A DNA stretch of 49,111 nt from Methylobacterium sp. J-078. Lineage in GTDB: Bacteria; Pseudomonadota; Alphaproteobacteria; Rhizobiales; Beijerinckiaceae. The notes under the pieces were generated by a model. That model made no database searches. It saw only the letters and a program-made list of their open reading frames with translations, and was not told where the DNA came from. The translations under genes were made by a program, and so were the position numbers. Shown one piece after another: positions 1 to 9,069 of the stretch; within the stretch, counting starts at the first letter, position 1, and each line of letters starts with the position of its first letter. The DNA lies in assembly GCF_022829285.1 (NCBI RefSeq), contig NZ_JAKSYI010000036.1, positions 1 to 49,111 on the forward strand, in the 5' to 3' direction.

Positions 1-190
1 CGGGGGTGTCGGGCGGCAGGTAGACGAGCCGCACGCCATGGGGCAGGCGCAGTCCTGGTTCGGTGTGCCAGCCCGCTCCGTCGAGCGGCAGGATGATCGT
101 GCGCTGCGGGCCTGCGCCGGCCTCGCGGGTGAACAGGGCATGAAAGCTCACGACGCGATCGCCGAAATCGGCTCCCCTGCGATGCTCGCC
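1..190 (-). pseudogene. IS630-type transposase remnant, cut by window edge
   Basis: Minus-strand translation gives a stretch with the core IS630-type pattern: a hydrophobic strand ending in LDGAGWHT, then VRLVYLPPDTP, which matches the catalytic-core region preceding the PELQPAE motif of this family. The C-terminal part lies beyond the window edge. Upstream (towards higher coordinates) the frame meets a stop near 309, and no N-terminal helix-turn-helix region is visible, so the copy is 5'-truncated. Assignment rests on motif recognition only. Confidence 0.6.
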
Positions 191-564
191 TTGGCCCGCG
201 CCCCTCTGTGGCAGGTTGGGCAGGCGATCATGCAGCGAGAGGAGGGTCGGAAGAAGATGCTTCGATTTGCAGTCGGCGAGACGCGGCGCGACGGTCCATA
301 AACGCGTTTACGCGAATTTGAGCCGCGTGCGTGCGAGGTTCGCTTTGGTCGAGATGCGGTGCGTCGCGGCCCAGAGCCCAAAGTCCGGTCGCCACCTGTT
401 GCCGAATCTCGGAAAGTCACCTCCTAGGCTGCCGAGGCAGAGGCCAACGACCGGGTCGGGTGGATAGTTGCCCGTCTGCCTTTGGTTGGCGCGTTGAGAA
501 AGCGGACGCTTGCTCCGGAGACACCGAGAGCGGGCTTGCGACGAGCCGGACGCCTGCGCTCATC
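191..564. other. Intergenic stretch without a recognisable gene
   Basis: Short open frames exist on both strands, but none shows a recognisable domain, ribosome binding site or codon pattern like the neighbours. It probably contains debris flanking the IS630 remnant. No terminator or promoter could be defended. Confidence 0.4.
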
Positions 565-1962
565 TCATGACGCAGCGAGCAAGCTCTTCGACACGTCTCG
601 GCGGAAGCCCGCGCCGGGATGGCTCGCCTTGAGGAGCGGCCCGCTGCCCGGGAACAGCTTCTCGCGCAGCGTGCCCTCCGCGTACCGGGTCTTGAAGGCG
701 CCGCGCGTCTGGAGTTCCGGGACGACGAGGTCGACGAAGGCCTCCAGGGTTTCGGGTGCCACCGCGCGGGTCAGGTTGAAACCGTCGGCGTCGGTGGCCT
801 CGGCCCAGGCGACGAGTTCGTCGGCGACTTCCGAGGGCGCGCCGACGATGAAGGGCGCGCGGGCGCCGCGCGGGCCGAACGCGGCGAAATCGGCCCGGGT
901 GAAGGGCCGCTCGCCGCCTTGGGTCAGGGTCTCCACCAGGGACTGCATGGCGTTCGTCTTGACGTAGGCCAGGGCCTCGTCGGGACCCAGGACCGACAGG
1001 TCGATGCCGGTCCAGCCCGAGACCAGGGTGAGCTGGCCCTCGACGTCGATGTAGCGCGCATACTCGTCGCGTAAGGACAGGGCCTCGGCGCGGGTCGGCG
1101 CCACGATGACTGTTGCGCCGAGGAACATGCGGATATCGTAAGGGTCGCGCCCGGCGGCGCGGGCCGCCTCGCGCAGGTCACGCACGGCCTTGGCGGCCAG
1201 CGGCTTCGTCTGGCCGTTGAGGAACACGGCCTCGGCGTGGCGCCCGGCGAAGATCTTGCCCCGGCTCGACGTGCCGGCCTGGTAGAGCACCGGCGTGCGC
1301 TGGGGCGAGGGCTCGGCGAGGTGCCGGCCGTCGACGCGGTAGTACGGACCGTCGTGCCGGATGCGGTGGACCCGTGCCGGATCCGTGAAGACGCCGCCGG
1401 CCCGGTCGCGCCGGACGGCGCCCGCCTCCCAGCTGCCCTCCCAGAGCTTGTAGGCGGCCTCCAGGAAGTCGTCCCCCGCCTCGTAGCGTGTGTCGTGCGC
1501 CCGGGCCGTGTCCTGGCCCATGCCGCGGGCGCCGCTCTCGAGGTAGCCGGTGACGATGTTCCAGCCGACCCGGCCACCGGTGAGGTGGTCGAGGGTCGTG
1601 ATCCGGCGGGCGAAGGGATAGGGGTGCTCGTAGGTCAGGTTGGCGGTGACGCCGAAGCCGAGATGGCGGGTCGCCTGCGCCATGGCGGGCACCACCAGGA
1701 ACGGGTCGAGGTTCGGGGCCTGGGCGGCCCGCGCCAGGGCCGCGTCGGCGGTGCCGGCGTAGACGTCGTACTGACCGAGTACGTCGGCGAGGAAGATTCC
1801 GTCGAAGAGGCCGCGCTCGGCGGTGCGCGCGAGGTCCACCCAGTAGTCGAGGCTGTTGTAGGCGCTGCCCGTGTCGCGCGGGTGCCGCCACAGGCCGGCC
1901 CAGGTGTGGCCCGGCGAGGCCATCTGGAAGGCGTTCAGCCGCAATTCTCGGCGCGTCGTCAT
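565..1962 (-). CDS. FMN-dependent monooxygenase, NtaA/SnaA/DszA family
   Basis: A 465-residue luciferase-like TIM-barrel monooxygenase of the NtaA/SnaA/SoxA(DszA) group. These use reduced FMN from a separate reductase and O2 to oxidise sulfur or amine compounds in the cytoplasm. Family landmarks are the N-terminal strand with WRHP near residues 25-28, DHLTGGR near 125-131 and GWNIVTGY near 133-140. The length matches the family norm (about 430-470). It is transcribed away from the sulfur operon starting at 2272, sharing a 309-bp divergent region. The substrate cannot be read from sequence; an organosulfur compound is likely from the neighbours. A paralogue of the same family is encoded at 3502-4866. 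The start is the ATG at 1962, the first in frame that includes the N-terminal strand. Confidence 0.88.
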   Translation of the reverse strand: MTTRRELRLNAFQMASPGHTWAGLWRHPRDTGSAYNSLDYWVDLARTAERGLFDGIFLADVLGQYDVYAGTADAALARAAQAPNLDPFLVVPAMAQATRHLGFGVTANLTYEHPYPFARRITTLDHLTGGRVGWNIVTGYLESGARGMGQDTARAHDTRYEAGDDFLEAAYKLWEGSWEAGAVRRDRAGGVFTDPARVHRIRHDGPYYRVDGRHLAEPSPQRTPVLYQAGTSSRGKIFAGRHAEAVFLNGQTKPLAAKAVRDLREAARAAGRDPYDIRMFLGATVIVAPTRAEALSLRDEYARYIDVEGQLTLVSGWTGIDLSVLGPDEALAYVKTNAMQSLVETLTQGGERPFTRADFAAFGPRGARAPFIVGAPSEVADELVAWAEATDADGFNLTRAVAPETLEAFVDLVVPELQTRGAFKTRYAEGTLREKLFPGSGPLLKASHPGAGFRRDVSKSLLAAS

Positions 1963-2271
1963 CGAAGGATCCGTCTGCAGCGGGCGTGGCCTCGCCGGGT
2001 CTCGCCCGGGCAGGCGGGAAGCACGGGCAGGCGAGTGACCAGGAAGTTCAGGGTATTGGTCCCGGACGTCCGGTCAACAAGAACCTTCTTTTTTGAATCG
2101 CATCGTCCAGAGGAGGTTTGTTCTTGCAAAGATTTTCCTGGAGATATGTGTCCCAAATGCATGCGAAAGCACATCATTTGCCCGACGAAGACTTGAGTTT
2201 CGAACGGTAATCCCGGATTTCAACAACGGCTGCCCGAGGGTTCAGCCGGCTCAGGACGGGATTGCAGGATC
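1963..2271. promoter_or_regulatory. Divergent promoter region of the sulfur genes
   Basis: This 309-bp gap separates two divergently read sulfur-metabolism genes. It is locally AT-rich around 2070-2200 compared with the flanking coding DNA. It contains an inverted pair, CAAGAAC at 2078-2084 and GTTCTTG at 2120-2126, a plausible site for a LysR-type sulfur regulator (CysB/SsuR type). No exact promoter boxes are claimed. Confidence 0.4.
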
Positions 2272-3489
2272 ATGTCGCAAACGGATGCGGGCTGGGGTGC
2301 CGGCCCGAGCGCCCGCTACGAAGACCTCGCCGCGCGCTTTCGCCCGGCCTTCGCCGAGATCCGCGCCACCGCCGTGGCGCGGGACGGCGCGCGCCGGCTG
2401 CCGCATGCCGAGATCGGCTGGCTCAAGGAGGCGGGCTTCACCACCCTTCGGCTGCCGGAAGCGGCGGGCGGGCACGGGGCGAGCCTGCCCGAACTGTTCA
2501 ATCTGCTGATCGAGCTGTCGCAGGCTGACTCCAACGTCACCAACGCGCTGCGCGCGCATTTCGGCTTCACCGAGGACGTGCTGTGCTCGACCTCGCCCGA
2601 ATGGCGGGCGCGCTGGACCGAGCGGATCGCCGCCGGGGAGACCATCGGCAGCGGCGTCTCCGAGACCGGGGAGGCCAAGGTCGGCCAGTTCGACACCATT
2701 CTCCGCCGGCGCGGGGCCGAGCGGGTCGTCGACGGTCGGAAATTCTACACCACCGGCTCGCTCTTCGCCGACTGGATCCACCTCTCGGCCCAGGACGAGG
2801 ACGGCGCGCCCGTGGTCGCGGCGGTCTCGACCCGGGCCCCTGGCGTGGAGATCGTCGACGACTGGGACGGATTTGGGCAGGCGCTGACCGCGAGCGGCAC
2901 CGCGCATTTCACCGGGGTCGTGGTCGCGCCCGACTGGATCAAGCCGGACCCGGCGCGCTTCCCCTACGCCATGGCGTTCTTCCAGCTCGTGCATCTGGCG
3001 ACGCTGGCCGGCATCGGCCGGGCCGCGGCCGAGGACGTCGCCCGGCTCGTGGCCGAGCGCCGGCGCGTCTACAGCCACGGCAATGCGGCCCGCACCGGCG
3101 ACGACCCGCAAATTCAGGCGGTGGTCGGCCGCGTCCGGGGCAACGCCTACGCGGCCGGCGCCATCGTGCTGAAGGCGGCCGAGGCGCTGCAGCGGGTGTT
3201 CGAGGGCCGCCGCGCCGGGGCCGACGCGACGGCGCCGGCGGCGCTCGCCGACGTCGAGGTCAACCAGGCGGTCACGGTGGTGACGAACCTCGTGCTGGAG
3301 GCCACCACCGGCCTGTTCGACGCGCTCGGCGCCTCGGCGGTGAAGGAGGGCCTGGGCCTCGACCGCTACTGGCGCAACGCCCGCACCATCGCCTCGCACA
3401 ATCCGCGGATCTACCGCGACCGCATCGTCGGGGCCTTCGCGGTCAACGGCACCGCGCCGCCGCGCGAATACCGCGTCGGTTCGGCCTGA
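2272..3489 (+). CDS. Acyl-CoA-dehydrogenase-fold monooxygenase, DszC/SfnB-like
   Basis: A 405-residue protein with the acyl-CoA dehydrogenase fold: helical N-terminal domain (LPEAAGGHGAS around residues 63-73), beta middle domain (GSGVSETGEAKVG around 125-137) and C-terminal helical bundle. In sulfur-starvation clusters, members of this fold act as flavin-dependent monooxygenases (DszC, SfnB) rather than CoA-ester dehydrogenases. It is the first gene of a same-strand run: the DszA-type enzyme starts 12 nt after its stop, followed by SsuABC-type transport genes. That context favours oxidation of an imported organosulfur compound. The ATG at 2272 follows GGATTGCAGGATC, a weak ribosome binding site. 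Function is inferred from fold and neighbours. Confidence 0.85.
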   Translation: MSQTDAGWGAGPSARYEDLAARFRPAFAEIRATAVARDGARRLPHAEIGWLKEAGFTTLRLPEAAGGHGASLPELFNLLIELSQADSNVTNALRAHFGFTEDVLCSTSPEWRARWTERIAAGETIGSGVSETGEAKVGQFDTILRRRGAERVVDGRKFYTTGSLFADWIHLSAQDEDGAPVVAAVSTRAPGVEIVDDWDGFGQALTASGTAHFTGVVVAPDWIKPDPARFPYAMAFFQLVHLATLAGIGRAAAEDVARLVAERRRVYSHGNAARTGDDPQIQAVVGRVRGNAYAAGAIVLKAAEALQRVFEGRRAGADATAPAALADVEVNQAVTVVTNLVLEATTGLFDALGASAVKEGLGLDRYWRNARTIASHNPRIYRDRIVGAFAVNGTAPPREYRVGSA

Positions 3490-3501
3490 GGTCAGCCCGC
3501 G

Positions 3502-4866
3502 ATGCCGGCCCGCTCCGACCGCATGTGCCTCGGCGCCTTCCTGTATCCCGGCGGGCACCACGTCGCGGCCTGGCGCCACCCGTCCGCCCAGGCCGATGCC
3601 GGCGTCAACGCCGCGCATTACCGGCGGATCGCCAGGACGGCGGAGGCGGCGAAGTTCGACCTGATCTTCCTCGCCGACGGTGTCGCGGTCCGGGGCGAAG
3701 ACATCGACGCCCTCAGCCGCACGGCGATCCGCTATGTCGGGCAGTTCGAGCCCCTGACCCTACTCTCCCACCTCGCGGCGGTGACCGAGCGGATCGGCCT
3801 CGTGGCCACGGCCTCCACCACCTATAACGAGCCCTTCCACGTCGCCCGCAAGTTCGCCTCCCTCGATCACCTCAGCGAGGGCAGGGCCGGCTGGAACCTC
3901 GTGACCTCCGCTGACCCGCGCGAGGCCTGGAACTTCAGCCGCGAGAGCCACCTCGCCCATGCCCACCGTTACGCCCGGGCGGAGGAGTTCGTCGACGTGG
4001 TCCGGGGCCTGTGGGATTCCTACGCGGACGACGCCTTCGTGCGCGACCGGGAGTCCGGCCGGTTCTTCGACCCGGACCGGTTGCACCTCCTGGCTCACGA
4101 GGGCGCGCACTTCTCGGTGCGCGGACCTCTCAACGTGCCGCGCCCGCCGCAGGGTCATCCGGTCGTGGTGCAGGCGGGCTCCTCCGAGGCCGGCAAGGCG
4201 CTGGCCGCCCGCACCGCCGAAATCGTCTTCACCGCGCAAGAGACCCTGGCGGACGCGACCGCCTTCTATGCCGACGTGAAGGGCCGCATGGCCGGCTTCG
4301 GGCGCGACCCCGATCACCTCAAGATCATGCCCGGCGCCTTCCCGGTCGTCGGACGCACGGAGGGCGAGGCCCAGGACCGCTACGGGGAATTGCAGGACCT
4401 GATCCACCCCGTGGTCGGCCGCTCGCTCCTCGAACAGCTCGCCGGCGCCGACCTGTCGGCCTATCCGGACGAGGCCCCGGTGCCGGACGTGCCCGAGACC
4501 GAGGGCGGCAAGAGCCGGCAGGCCCTGATGCTGACGCTGGCGCGGCGCGAGGGGCTGACCATCCGCGAGCTTTATCTGCGCATCGCCGGCGCCCGCGGGC
4601 ACTGGACCCTGGTCGGCACGCCGAGCCGGATCGCCGACGCGCTGCAGGAGCGCTTCGAGGCCCACGGCGCGGACGGCTTCAACATCATGCCGCCGACGCT
4701 GCCCGGCGGCCTCGACGATTTCGCCGCCCTGGTGATCCCCGAGCTCCAGCGCCGCGGCCTGTTCCGCACGGATTACGAGGGCCGCACGCTTCGCGAAAAC
4801 CTCGGCCTGCCGCGACCGCCCCATCGCCACCCCGCCGCCGCGATCCGGGTGCCGACCGCCCCGTGA
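3502..4866 (+). CDS. FMN-dependent monooxygenase, NtaA/SnaA/DszA family (second copy)
   Basis: A 454-residue luciferase-like flavin monooxygenase related to the product of 565-1962. Landmarks are GAFLYPGGHHVAAWRHP near the N-terminus, LDHLSEGRAGWNLVTS around residues 121-136 and a C-terminal DGFNIMPP strand. Members use reduced flavin to cleave C-S or C-N bonds. It follows the DszC-like gene by 12 nt and precedes the binding-protein gene by about 35 nt, so the two oxygenases probably act on one imported substrate, as in the DszC then DszA order of sulfone oxidation. A later ATG at 3523 is an alternative start. No flavin reductase is encoded nearby, so reduced FMN must come from elsewhere. Confidence 0.87.
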   Translation: MPARSDRMCLGAFLYPGGHHVAAWRHPSAQADAGVNAAHYRRIARTAEAAKFDLIFLADGVAVRGEDIDALSRTAIRYVGQFEPLTLLSHLAAVTERIGLVATASTTYNEPFHVARKFASLDHLSEGRAGWNLVTSADPREAWNFSRESHLAHAHRYARAEEFVDVVRGLWDSYADDAFVRDRESGRFFDPDRLHLLAHEGAHFSVRGPLNVPRPPQGHPVVVQAGSSEAGKALAARTAEIVFTAQETLADATAFYADVKGRMAGFGRDPDHLKIMPGAFPVVGRTEGEAQDRYGELQDLIHPVVGRSLLEQLAGADLSAYPDEAPVPDVPETEGGKSRQALMLTLARREGLTIRELYLRIAGARGHWTLVGTPSRIADALQERFEAHGADGFNIMPPTLPGGLDDFAALVIPELQRRGLFRTDYEGRTLRENLGLPRPPHRHPAAAIRVPTAP

Positions 4867-4901
4867 CCCGTCCCTCCTCTGCGCACCAGGACACTGAGCC
4901 C

Positions 4902-5906
4902 ATGACGATCCGCCCGCGGCGCCGCCACATCTCCCTCACCCGCCGCTTCCTCCTCGCCGCCGTCTGCACGGCCCTCCTGCCGCTGGGCGCGGCCCGGCGG
5001 AGCGAGGCCGCCGAGGTGACGGAGGTTCGCCTCGACTGGGCGACCTACAACCCGGTCAGCCTCGTCCTGAAGGAGAAGGGCTTCCTCGAATCCGCCCTGA
5101 AGGAGCGGGGCATCGCCGTGCGCTGGACGCAGTCGCTCGGCTCGAACAAGGCGCTGGAATTCCTGAACGGCGGGGCCATCGACTTCGGCTCCTCGGCCGG
5201 GGCGGCCGCCCTGCTGGCGCGCCTCAACGGCAACCCGGTCAAGGCGATCTACGCCTACTCGCAGCCGGAATGGACCGCCCTGGTGACCACGAAGGACAGC
5301 GGCATCCGGACGCCCGCGGACCTCAAGGGCAAGCGGATCGCGGTGACGCGGGGCACCGATCCGCACATCTTCCTCATCCGGGCGCTTCAGGGCGCAGGGC
5401 TCACCGAGAAGGACGCCAAGCTCGTCCTGCTCCAGCATGCCGACGGTCGCACCGCCCTGGAGCGCGGCGACGTCGACGCCTGGGCCGGCCTCGACCCGAT
5501 GATGGCGGCCTCCGAGATCGAGGGCGGCACCCGCCTGTTCTTCCGAGACCCGGCCGCCAACACCTGGGGCGTCCTCGACGTGCGCGAGGATTTCGCCAAG
5601 GCCCATCCGGACCTCGTGAAAGTCGTCATCGCCGCCTACGAGCAGGCGCGCACCTATGCGATCGCCAACCCGGAGGCCGTGACGCGCGCCCTCGTGGCCG
5701 CGACCAAGCTGCCCGAAGCCGTGATCGCCCGCCAGCTCGCCCGCACCGATCTGAGCCGGCCCGAGATCGGCCGGGTCCAGGCCGAGAGCATCCGGGCGGC
5801 GGGTGTCGCCCTTCAGCAGGCCGGCGTGATCCCGGCGGAGACCGACGTGGCTGCGGCCGTCGACGGGCTGATCGATCCCCGCTTCACAGCCGGGTCCGAG
5901 CGGTGA
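4902..5906 (+). CDS. ssuA: Sulfonate-type ABC transporter substrate-binding protein
   Basis: A 334-residue periplasmic binding protein of the SsuA/TauA/NrtA group. A Sec-type signal peptide covers about residues 1-33 (Arg-rich n-region, hydrophobic core, cleavage near SEA-AEV). The mature part carries family features: LDWATYNPVS at the start, a domain around residue 85 that counts the substrate pocket (GGAIDFGSSAG), and DLKGKRIAVTRGT near 140. The reading frame is open upstream, but the ATG at 4902 is the first start giving a proper signal peptide. Its stop overlaps the permease start (GTGA), indicating coupled translation. The likely ligand is a sulfonate or related organosulfur compound; the gene symbol denotes type rather than proven substrate. 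Confidence 0.85.
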   Translation: MTIRPRRRHISLTRRFLLAAVCTALLPLGAARRSEAAEVTEVRLDWATYNPVSLVLKEKGFLESALKERGIAVRWTQSLGSNKALEFLNGGAIDFGSSAGAAALLARLNGNPVKAIYAYSQPEWTALVTTKDSGIRTPADLKGKRIAVTRGTDPHIFLIRALQGAGLTEKDAKLVLLQHADGRTALERGDVDAWAGLDPMMAASEIEGGTRLFFRDPAANTWGVLDVREDFAKAHPDLVKVVIAAYEQARTYAIANPEAVTRALVAATKLPEAVIARQLARTDLSRPEIGRVQAESIRAAGVALQQAGVIPAETDVAAAVDGLIDPRFTAGSER

Positions 5907-6775
5907 GCGCGGGAACCGCGTCCCCGCTCCTCGCGTCCGGCACGGGAGGCGACGGCACCGCTCCGGCAATGCCCGGGCTGAGCCGATCCTGGCGACGGGG
6001 TGCCGGTCGCACGGGCGGGCGCCTCGTCCTCGGCATCCTGATCCCCCTGGCCCTCGCCCTGGGCTGGGAGCTCGCCATCCGGTCAGGCCTCGCCCAGGGG
6101 CGGCTGCTGCCGCCGCCGAGCCGGGTCCTCGGGACGCTGCTGGCGCTGGCCCAGACCGGGGATCTCCGGCTGCACGTCCAGGCGACGCTGCTGCGCGTCG
6201 CCCTCGGCTTCGTGGCCGGCGCTGGGGCTGGCATCCTCGTGGGCGCCCTCACCGGCACGCTCCCGCTCGCCCGGCACCTTCTCGATCCCAGTCTTCAGGC
6301 CCTGCGGGCGGTGCCCTCGCTCGCCTGGGTGCCGCTCTTCATCCTCTGGCTCGGCATCCTCGAGACGCCGAAGGTCGTGCTCATCGCCGTCGGAGTGTTC
6401 TTCCCGGTCTATGTCGGGGTCTCCGGCGCGATCGCGTCGGTGGATCGCAAGCTCGTGGAGGTCGGACGCATCTTCCGCCTGTCGCGCCTCGCGCTCGCCC
6501 GTCGCATCCTCCTGCCGGCGGTTCTGCCCGGCACCCTGGTGGCGCTCCGCACCGGCCTCGGGCTCGGCTTCCTGTTCGTGGTGGCGGCCGAGCTGATGGG
6601 CGCCTCGGAGGGGCTCGGCTACCTCCTGGTGGACGGCCAGCAATTCGGCAAGCCCGACCAGATTCTGGCCGCCATCCTGGCCTTCGCAGGTCTGGGCAAG
6701 CTCGCCGACGGTCTCCTCGTCCTGGCGACCCGGCCGCTCCTGCGCTGGCAGGATGTCAGCCGCGGCGTCCTCTAG
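5903..6775 (+). CDS. ssuC: Sulfonate-type ABC transporter permease
   Basis: A 290-residue inner-membrane permease of the binding-protein-dependent transport family, with about six hydrophobic segments and the cytoplasmic coupling loop near RIFRLSRLALARRILLPAVL (around residues 187-206). The GTG start at 5903 overlaps the stop of the binding-protein gene by 4 nt. It is followed after 22 nt by the ATPase gene. The N-terminal 35 residues are poorly conserved and Gly/Ser-rich. It forms the membrane channel of the importer encoded at 4902-7553. Confidence 0.86.
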   Translation: MSAGTASPLLASGTGGDGTAPAMPGLSRSWRRGAGRTGGRLVLGILIPLALALGWELAIRSGLAQGRLLPPPSRVLGTLLALAQTGDLRLHVQATLLRVALGFVAGAGAGILVGALTGTLPLARHLLDPSLQALRAVPSLAWVPLFILWLGILETPKVVLIAVGVFFPVYVGVSGAIASVDRKLVEVGRIFRLSRLALARRILLPAVLPGTLVALRTGLGLGFLFVVAAELMGASEGLGYLLVDGQQFGKPDQILAAILAFAGLGKLADGLLVLATRPLLRWQDVSRGVL

Positions 6776-6797
6776 ATTGTTCTTCCGGACCGACCAC

Positions 6798-7553
6798 ATG
6801 CTGACGATCCAGGACCTCTCGAAGACCTACGTGGACGGGACGCGGGCGCTCTCCGGCCTGACCCTCTCCCTCGCGCCGGGCGAGATCGTCGCCGTGGTGG
6901 GTGGCTCGGGCTGCGGGAAGACCACCCTCCTGCGCCTCGTGGCCGGCCTCGACGTGGCGACGGCGGGTTCCATCCGGCTCGACGGCGCCACCATCGACGG
7001 CCCGCATCCCGGGCTCGGCCTGGTCTTCCAGGAGCCGCGGCTGCTGCCCTGGCTCAGCATCGCCGAGAATGTCGGGTTCGGCCTCGGCGACCGGCCGGCG
7101 GCCGAGCGCCGGGCCCGGGTGGCCCGCGCCCTCGACCGCGTCGGTCTCGCCGACCATGCGGGGCGCTGGCCGCGCGAGCTCTCCGGCGGCCAGCAGCAGC
7201 GCGTCGCCATCGCCCGGGCCTTCGTGGCCGACCCCCGGGTCCTCCTGCTCGACGAGCCCTTCTCGGCCCTCGACGCCGTCACGCGCGAAGATTTGCACCG
7301 CCATCTGCTGGCGCTCTGGGCCGAGACCCGCCCGACCATCCTCCTCGTCACCCACGACGTCGCCGAGGCCGCGTCCCTCGCGGACCGGGTCGTGGTCATG
7401 CGCCCCCATCCCGGCCGCATCCACGAGACGGTCGCGCTCGATGCGCCTCGCTCCGGTGACGCGGCGGCCCAGGATCGGACCGCGCGCACCCTGCGGGCCC
7501 TGCTGGACCAGTCCCTCGCCGCGCCCCCGCGTCCGGTGGCGCAGACCGCCTGA
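6798..7553 (+). CDS. ssuB: Sulfonate-type ABC transporter ATPase
   Basis: A 251-residue ABC ATPase of the SsuB/TauB group. It shows Walker A GGSGCGKTT, signature LSGGQQQR, Walker B LLLDEPFSALD and the H-loop VTHDVAEA. The ATG at 6798 is preferred; an upstream ATG at 6753 would overlap the permease and add residues not seen in the family. It energises import through the permease at 5903-6775. It is the last gene of the 2272-7553 run and converges on metQ, with only 10 nt between the stops. Confidence 0.9.
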   Translation: MLTIQDLSKTYVDGTRALSGLTLSLAPGEIVAVVGGSGCGKTTLLRLVAGLDVATAGSIRLDGATIDGPHPGLGLVFQEPRLLPWLSIAENVGFGLGDRPAAERRARVARALDRVGLADHAGRWPRELSGGQQQRVAIARAFVADPRVLLLDEPFSALDAVTREDLHRHLLALWAETRPTILLVTHDVAEAASLADRVVVMRPHPGRIHETVALDAPRSGDAAAQDRTARTLRALLDQSLAAPPRPVAQTA

Positions 7554-7563
7554 CCGGCGCGGC

Positions 7564-8358
7564 TTACCAGCTCGTGAGCACCGCCCCGCCGAAGGTCGTC
7601 TCCACGAAGGCCTTGGTCTCCGGCGTGCGGTAGCTCTCCACCAGGGCCTTGACCCAGGGCTTGTCCTTGTCGGCCTCGCGGACCGCCAGCATGTTCACGT
7701 AGGGCCCCTTCGGCTCCTCCTTCAGGAGCGCGTCGGAGGGCTTGAGGCCGGCGGGCGTCGCGTAGTTGGTGTTGACCGCCGCAGCGTCCACGTCGTCGAG
7801 GGCGCGGGGCGTCTGGGCCGCGTCCACCTCGATGAAGCGGAGCTTGCGCGGATTTTCGACGATGTCGGCCACCGTCGGCTTGAACCCGGTGCCGGGGGCC
7901 AGCTTGATCACGCCCTTGTCCTGCAGGAGCAGCAGCGAGCGCCCACCATTGGTCGGGTCGTTCTGGATCGCCACGGTGCCGCCGTTCGGCACCGCGTCGA
8001 AGCTTTTGTGGCGCTTCGAATAGATGCCGAGGGGGAAGTTCACCGTGAGGCCGATACCGGTGATCCGGTAGCCCCGGTCGGCCTTCTGGTTGTCGAGGAA
8101 GGGCTGGTTCTGGAACGAGTTCGCCTCGATCTCGCCGGCCGAGAGGGCTTCGTTCGGCACGACGTAGTCGGAGAACTCGATGATCTGGAGGTCGAGCCCC
8201 CGCTTCGCCGCGATCGGCTTCACCGCCTCGAGGATCTGCGCGTGCGGCCCCGGGGTCGCCCCGATGCGGACCCGCGTCAGGGGTTCGGCCCGCGCTGGAG
8301 CGGTAACAGCCGAGCCGGACACGGCGAGGAGGGCGGCGAGGGTCAGGGCGCGCAGCAT
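7564..8358 (-). CDS. metQ: Methionine ABC transporter binding protein MetQ
   Basis: A 264-residue NlpA/MetQ family protein. It has a cleavable signal peptide (residues 1-24, ending ARA) and no lipobox cysteine, so it is predicted to be soluble in the periplasm. Family landmarks are VRIGATPGPHAQILEAVKP, ANSFQNQPFLDNQ, IQNDPTNGGRSL and AAVNTNYATPAGL. It binds methionine or a related compound for the MetNI transporter encoded directly upstream (metN at 9059-10156, then metI, then this gene). Its presence inside a sulfonate cluster fits a general sulfur-source uptake island. Confidence 0.92.
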   Translation of the reverse strand: MLRALTLAALLAVSGSAVTAPARAEPLTRVRIGATPGPHAQILEAVKPIAAKRGLDLQIIEFSDYVVPNEALSAGEIEANSFQNQPFLDNQKADRGYRITGIGLTVNFPLGIYSKRHKSFDAVPNGGTVAIQNDPTNGGRSLLLLQDKGVIKLAPGTGFKPTVADIVENPRKLRFIEVDAAQTPRALDDVDAAAVNTNYATPAGLKPSDALLKEEPKGPYVNMLAVREADKDKPWVKALVESYRTPETKAFVETTFGGAVLTSW

Positions 8359-8403
8359 GGCGGATCGTCCGGGTTGGGGGCGGGAGGGGTGCGAAGGGGC
8401 GCG

Positions 8404-9069
8404 TCAGGCCTGCCGGATGCGCCGGTTCAGGCGCCGCGCCAGGCCCTCGCCGACGGTCTGCACCGCCTGGACGAGGACCACGAGGACGACGACCACGGCG
8501 AGCATCATCTCGGGCCGGAAGCGCTGGTAGCCGTAGCGGATGCCGAGATCGCCGAGGCCGCCGCCGCCGACGGCGCCGACCATGGCGGAGAAGCCGAGAA
8601 GGGAGACCACCGCCAGGGTCAGGCCCGACACGATGCCGGGCAGCGCCTCGGGGATCAGCACCTTGGCGATGATCTGCCCCGGGCTCGCCCCGAAGGCGCG
8701 GGCCGCCTCCACGAGGCCCGGATCGACCTCACGGATCGCCGCCTCGATCAGGCGCGCCAGGAAGGGCGTCGCCGCCACCGTGAGCGGTACCGTGGCGGCG
8801 AGGGTCCCGATGGAGGTGCCGGCGATGAGCCGGGTGAAGGGGATGATCGCCACCACCAGGATGATGAAGGGCGTCGAGCGGGTCGCGTTGACGATGAAAC
8901 CGAGCACGGCGTTCGCGATCGGCGCGGCGAGGAGTTCTCCCCGCCGGCTCGTCGCCAGGAAGATCCCCAGCGGCAGGCCGAACAGGGTTCCGAGGGAGGC
9001 GGCGAGCGCCACCATCGTGAGGGTGTCGCCGGTGGCCTGGACGAGGAGGCGGATCAGTTCAGGCGACAC
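8404..9069 (-). CDS. metI: Methionine ABC transporter permease MetI
   Basis: A 221-residue permease with about five transmembrane segments and the MetI pattern. Landmarks are TLTMVALAASLGTLFGLPLG at the N-terminus, NATRSTPFIILVVAIIPFTR in the middle, and the EAA-type loop EAARAFGASPGQIIAKVLIP. The frame is open further upstream, but the GTG at 9069 gives the standard family start and overlaps the end of metN by 11 nt. The arrangement metN-metI-metQ is the usual operon order. Confidence 0.92.
   Translation of the reverse strand: MSPELIRLLVQATGDTLTMVALAASLGTLFGLPLGIFLATSRRGELLAAPIANAVLGFIVNATRSTPFIILVVAIIPFTRLIAGTSIGTLAATVPLTVAATPFLARLIEAAIREVDPGLVEAARAFGASPGQIIAKVLIPEALPGIVSGLTLAVVSLLGFSAMVGAVGGGGLGDLGIRYGYQRFRPEMMLAVVVVLVVLVQAVQTVGEGLARRLNRRIRQA

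Noticed and set aside
1237..2196. Long plus-strand open frame of 319 codons opposite the monooxygenase gene
   Set aside because: It is antisense to a clear flavin monooxygenase and shows low-complexity Gly/Arg/Glu-rich sequence, typical of high-GC shadow frames. Similar long shadows occur opposite most genes of the window.
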